In this document: positions 1 through 5,800 of the stretch, one piece after another | Numbering within the stretch: position 1 is the stretch's first letter | How the letters are laid out: every line of letters begins with the position of its first letter | DNA from: Chloromonas sp. AAM2 | Taxonomy: Eukaryota > Chlorophyta > Chlorophyceae > Chlamydomonadales > Chlamydomonadaceae | Assembly: GCA_004335635.1 (NCBI GenBank) | Contig: QAXH01003787.1 | Location: forward strand, 1-12,566 | DNA length: 12,566 bases | Reading direction: 5' to 3' | The notes under the pieces: model-generated | What the model saw: the letters and a program-made list of their open reading frames with translations, nothing else | Told to the model about the DNA's origin: nothing | Databases searched by the model: none | Translations under genes and position numbers: made by a program

Positions 1-41
1 GTGGGAGCTGCAGTGGGCATTGCCATGGGCATCCTCACCAA
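1..41 (+). CDS. Gene A exon 1 in window (membrane helix, partial)
   Basis: Read in the first frame this gives VGAAVGIAMGILTK, a small-residue membrane helix. It is identical to the end of the gene B exon at 11776-11870. The exon ends in phase 2 (AA) before GTGGGT at 42. Its 5' end is cut off by the window edge; in gene B the same exon begins with PLDHEVG after a CAG. Confidence 0.85.
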
Positions 42-2825
42 GTGGGTTGGAACTACGTGGAATGTACCGAATCATGCTTCAGAGGTCCAAGGCTGGAAAG
101 GGCAGGCAAAGTTTGAAGAAAACAAGGCATGGGTGTCCTGAAACTGTAGCAAAGCAGCCCCTGCATAAACGAAATGCAGCTCATACGCCCTACGTAGGCT
201 TGGTCATGTGCCAGTTCTGCACCACCGCCGCGAGAAAGATTACTCATAGTCTGGTGACTTTGCACCAACCTGCACCCAAGCAGACACGCAAGATACAAAC
301 ACGTGCATGCAGGTGGCTCTTTGCATGGTTCCAGCACCACGAGTTGCCACCTGTTCTGGAGGTTGGATTTACTGTTGGTGCGTCCTACCTCACCTTCTAC
401 ATAGCACAGGTATGCATGCACCGCTCATCAAGGGGCTCTGAGGTAGACCACATCAAAGTCATGCACGGTGAGATAAGCATTGTACGGCTATCTACTGCAA
501 CTGCATGTTCTGTGTCTAGCATTTCTGCGCTTCGCTGTCTGTACTGTCAAAGTAAGGAGTACACTGCTGGTGCAATGCGTGTTACATAGCAACTGAGTCT
601 TTGTTGACTCATAGTATTTGTTGACGTATGCATTCAGATCTGGTGTGAGGCGTCTGGGTCAGTGGCTGTTGTCGCTTACGGTATGTACGGCAGTGCCAGC
701 CTCTTATGGGGCATCAGCAACAAGGCGCGGCAAAGCGGAATCTTCAGGCATGCATGGAACGTCATCAACTTGATTGTCAATGCGCTCATTTTCTTCGTTG
801 TGGGAGCTGTCATCGTCAACTTTGCCATAAGGTGCGAAGGCTGGAGTGTGGATGTTTCTCTGCCAGGTTTTGTTGACCACTTCAACCAAGTCCCGACCTG
901 TTTACATTCAAATCGACATTCAAATACACTAATCTCTCGCGTGGGGAGGCAGGCCCAGAAAACTTTGCAAGTCAGCACTGGCTGCGTAGTCCATGGTGCT
1001 GGCACACGGGATCCCAAGGGAGAGGAGGGAAACCGGCCACAGACGGTGATGTGTACGACGACTGTTCCGCAGGGCAGCATGTTCATGAGCATTTCATGAC
1101 GCTTCCAGACGAGACTGTCACTCACATCTGTCATACACACCTGTCATACGCAACTGTCAACACAGCTGTCACACACAATGCAGCAAGGGGTACTGCATTG
1201 CCTTGGCTCTGTCACCCACAGCAGTACAAGCATGCTCAGGAATTAGCAGCAGTGGCAGGCTCGGTGTTTCAGTTGCAGTGTGCAACACGAGTTTTTGCTG
1301 TGCCTAGTAATGTTTGCTGCTTTCCCAGAGCCACACGGCTCTTCCTTGCCACCACATGTGGGGTGCTTTGCATGTGGGTCAACTTGGTTGAGAGCGAGTG
1401 CAGGTGCAACGTGTGCCAGGATTGGTAGTTGTGTAGGTCCCTTGGCAGCGCAACGGAACGAGACGGGTTGCTTGAATATTCAGTCAGTCACCAGGATTTT
1501 ATTTCTCAGGAACGTCAGTAAACACTGGTATGGGGCTTTCTGTCGCCCGTTGCTGCGTTTTCGATCTTGCTACTTCTTGCTTATTACTACGTTCCTCTGT
1601 TTGTTTTTCAGGTCTACCAGCCAGCTGTACTCGACCTCAGGCAGTACAGAATGGGGCTTGACCCTTTGGAGAACGCCAGCCATCTACGCATACGTGTACG
1701 TAGTGCGTGGCGTCCTCATCATGCTCTCATAAGCAACAAGAGGCAGCACTTGAGAATGTGTCATTGTGAGGGCCTGTGGTTTGGCATGCAACACCCATGC
1801 ATGCACAGCAAACGCGCCCCAGTGCTCTTGATCAATTTGAGCGTCATGACGAAGCCGTCAGAAGCGAGACATGTGCTATCACCTGTTGTGGACATGTGAT
1901 GTGCATTCGTGCGTCATCTCTGCTTATCATGGAGTCTTCCTTTGTTTTGTTTAAAGCCTTGATGTTATGTCTTCAACCAGGGGCGAGTCATGATGACCTT
2001 ACGGCCTTGATTGTCCGCCTTGCTCAACTCCAATCCACCTGCTGTGGGTGCCCTTGTTTCCGTCCCTGTCAGTTTCAAACTACTGGAGTTACTTGATGCT
2101 GGCGCAAAACTGAGCTGGAGGGAGGTGGTCTTCCTGACAGTGGGCGGCTTAAGAGGCAGCTTGTCGCTGGTTCTGGCACAAACCATTGCAAACCTCTCCA
2201 TCACCTCACGCACAGAGGAGCTAGCAGATGTGAGTAGAGCCGTCGAATGAATGAAACACGCCAAAACAAGCTCATCTATGTGACTGTCGTGGGGTCAAGT
2301 GCTCTGCTCTTAATCACATCACCGGTTGAGCTGCAAGTGTGTGTGGGATGCTAAGATGATTTGACGAAAAAACTAGAAAAGAAGCGTGGGATAATAAGAT
2401 GACTTTGAACAACTGCACTGTCAAGCTGGGAGCATTTCTGTAGCAGCCCTGCTGACAGCCATGGTCACCAGACTCAGGGGGGACTCAGGGGTCTCACTGG
2501 CAGGAATTGAGTCTTGTACTTCATGATTGATTTGTGTGTCCGTAGCGTGTGAAGGCTCAGGCCGCCTTGTACGCTTCTGGGTTTGTGTTCCTGTCCCTGG
2601 TTCTCAATGGACCTGTGCTGGAGCCCCTCATGACACTGCTCAAGCTAAACGGTGTCAGCAAGGAGAGACTCTTCATGAGGGGATACGTGAGTGGTTGACG
2701 TGTACAATATGCGGGTGCGGTAAGCGGGTGTGGTATGTGGGCGGGCAGAGCTTGATCTGTTCAGGACTTGCCGGTCCCAAGCGCTGATTCGGACTCCCTG
2801 CGGCGATTTCCCTGGTACAAATGGT

Positions 2826-2871
<46 letters not shown>

Positions 2872-5800
2872 AACACGTTTGAGCTTCTGTCTAGCAGACC
2901 TGACGACTTTCACCTTATGAAACAAAGATGCAGTAAAGGGCAGCCTAGCCGGATGCTCAGCGCAAAGCACCTGCGACCTACTTGGTCACCTGCCTGGCCT
3001 GCTTACGTATAGTCATAACTTTCTGCCTGCCTGACCGCACAGGTACAGGAGATGTTGCACAAGTATACCGAAGCAACACTGAGGGACATGCAGGAGGAGG
3101 CGCGTGATGACCCCATGCTACAGGGGGTGGACTGGGCGAAGGTGGAGAGCGTCACTGACTTCAGACAGGAGCTGGACAAGCAGCTGCCGGGTAAGATGGG
3201 AAACGAGGCTCTGGGGTGCACTGTCGATATGTCTTCTGTCTGGTCCACACACTTGCTCACCCAATGGATTTGCCCCATGTTGCAGCGCGACGGCCATACG
3301 ACGAAAGCGCACAATGCCCAGCACTAGAGGGTGAACTGAACATTCATCAGAATTGTCTGACTTGCCCCAATTTGCAGAGGGACAGCCATACGATGCTTTG
3401 TTGGACATACTGCGCTTGAAACGGCTGCGCCGCTGTATGACGCACTGGCGAAGCCGAGTTGGACAGCGTCAGGAAGCCGAACAGTGCAGTGACGGCTGCG
3501 GAAGTCGCGAGTGCAAGTCAGCTGTCGCGCTCCAGCCTTCAAGCCAAGGTGGCGACCAGGTAGGCTTTTGCAAGCGCCTGCAATCCTCGCTACAAACTAG
3601 ACATCACGGCTACAAAAAAGGTGTTTGCCAGTTCTGGGACGCTGCTGCCCACAGTCCAGTCCTCGATCAACGAGGCTTTGGCATGGCGCCATTCACCCAT
3701 CGTGTTGGCCGGGGGCACGCCGACAGCGTGCTTCATAACTTTGCCGTTCGACAGCGGCTCGCATCCGCTGGTCTTGAGACCCATGGAGTACGCCGAGCCA
3801 TCTGCCATCGGAAAGGTTACCTCTGGAAAGCCCATGGCCACACGAAACATGACTGAGCAGGCACCGCCACTGAAGACAGTCCGCAGGCAACCGTGGCGAT
3901 CACGATGCTGCAGGGCACAGCACACACAGCACATGATTGTATGCCAGTGGGCCTATGAAATCAGGGTGAGCAGGAAGCATGCACACCAACATACGTCAAT
4001 ACATGACTTACAACGCCGAGCAGCTCTCCCTCCAGTAAATTGGCCAGAAACACGTTGGCAGTGTTGCCCCTGGTGAGATACCCAGCGTTTGGCGGCTGTG
4101 TACAACCAGTTGCAGTAACCGTCATGTGGGAGCTTGGGAAAGTTCACCTCGTCCACAATCAGGCGACATCCGCGTTGCTTGAGCACCTGTGCATCCATGG
4201 CCTCATGGGCTGCTGCGGCCCACAGCCAGGCAGGTATCTTAAATTCTGTCCAGGCTTGCATGTACCAAAACTGGTCAGCTACCTCTGGCATGCTGGCTTG
4301 CATGTCTGTGTGGGCCTGCATCATTTCCGGAGCCTAAACTGCACGCGCGACTCGCAGCGGCTGCTGTGCAAACTGTGCGTGCTGTGGGAACCGAATGCAA
4401 GTTATCCCTAGGGGGATGCCTGACATTCAACAGCCAATCTACAGGTCCATCACAGACTTCAGAGTCAGAGTATGCCATTGTGCTCAGTTTCATGAGAGCT
4501 TTCCAATGCACTATTGAAAACAAACCTATAACTCAACAAAAACTATTGAAAACAAACCTATACCTTCGGCCAGATGGAGGGTCTTGGAATCTACAGGTCC
4601 ATAACACACTTTGGTTTCCAACGCAATCTTGAAAACAAATAAACTTTTCAGGTTTGAGTCAGTTCCTAGAGTTCCTTGCCGGTCCGGAGCAACCCTGCCG
4701 GTTTCGACCGTTTCCGGATTCTGTATGCCATTGTGTACGTCGCAATGCGCTCGCCACAATGGCATGTTCAGATTTTGAATCTGACGCATCGATGCCCTCG
4801 TATGTTCTCAAGCACCCCTTACTCCACCCCCTTCCCGATTCCTGACCAGCTGAGAATGGCCCCAGAATTTGATAACAAGCTCCCTGGAGGATGCCTAGGC
4901 CATTGCCGTGAAGAAACCGGGCTACTCCCATTAGGAATCAAAAACTACGGACGTGCCTACCCCCAACCGTTAATGCTACCAAATTCGGTTTGACAACAGA
5001 TCAGGCCAGCAGTTCCTGCCCTGCCCCGCTGAACTGTTACAGGTGTTCCAAAGCTGAACCTAAAACAGCTTGCTAGTGCCCTATTGACATTGTGAGCTGA
5101 CTGTCAGCAGACCGCTTTCAGGTTTACCCAAAGTTGCAACGGCCGATGGTGATGCAGGTGGCACAAGCAGGGGAGTTTGACGCTGAGCAGCCACGGCAGC
5201 CAGGGACCCAAGAGCCCCCGACTGAGGTGTCTGGCGGCACAGTGTCAGCCTTGACAAGCGAGGAAACAGCTTGCGAGCCGCACCCAACAGCCAGCTCTGT
5301 TGAGTTGCAACTGGGGCGGCAGCAGTGGAGGCTGGGTCGTTGGCAGCTAGATTTTTCACCCAGGAGTCACAGGTGAGCCGGAACTTATAGAATGGGATTA
5401 TTAAGTGGATTGCAGCGTGGTTTGTCCACTGGTTAGTTGTTGCAATATTTGAGCACCACGAGGCTCTGTAGCTGTTGCCTGTTTGGTTACACTGGGCCGT
5501 CAATATGTGCAAGCACATGGATGGTGCGATTGCATTCTGCAGGCGTGTCGGACTGGTATCATTTTCGAACTGGTACTCGCAATTTTTGATCCCAACTCTC
5601 TTGCTGTGCATTGCAACTGATAGGGTTAGATGCTTGCTGGTCCAGTGCAATTGAATTGCAGTTCTGCCTGCTAAACTTTTAACACACCCGCTTGACTTGC
5701 CTGATTGTCAGGTCGATTGGGGACATCATGAGTTTGCCAGCCTACAGCAGCAGCATGCAATCCTGTGAGCTACAACAATCATCGTGCCTGTAGCATCCCG

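Larger units (their letters stand above)
1..741 (+). repeat. Left copy of the tandem gene repeat
   Basis: Bases 1-741 match 11830-12566, covering three exons and two whole introns. By eye there are ten substitutions and one 4-base gap (the right copy lacks TGCA after the second exon). The repeat runs past both window edges, so its true length is unknown. Confidence 0.97.
3560..5121 (+). other. Gene A large intron (1.56 kb) with antisense frame and repeats
   Basis: The flanking exons join in phase 0, so the whole segment can be a single intron (GTAGGC...TTTCAG). It contains the minus-strand pair at 3590-4333, diverged direct repeats at 4436-4639 and inverted repeats at 4726-4784. The stretch 4785-5121 shows nothing I can name. 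The intron could be an old insertion, but no terminal repeats or target-site duplication were found by eye. Confidence 0.5.

Noticed and set aside
20..589. 189-codon open frame across exons 1-2 and their intron, repeated at 11849-12121
   Set aside because: It runs in a frame different from the antiporter in exon 1 and reads through an intron with clear GT and AG signals. It is open by chance and copied by the duplication; the second copy has gained a stop.
1729..2072. U12-type AT-AC intron
   Set aside because: The start is ATAAGC and not ATATCC, and the end is AG with a normal pyrimidine-rich approach. It resembles a mutated U2 intron.
2673..3012. Protein-coding frames over the GGCA repeat on both strands
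   Set aside because: They are produced by the repeat itself (Leu-Pro-Ala-Cys or Gly-Arg-Gln-Ala runs) and lie inside an intron.
5081..5650. Minus-strand 189-codon frame
   Set aside because: It is antisense to exon 9 and continues into the intron; no motif, start context or splice signals support it.
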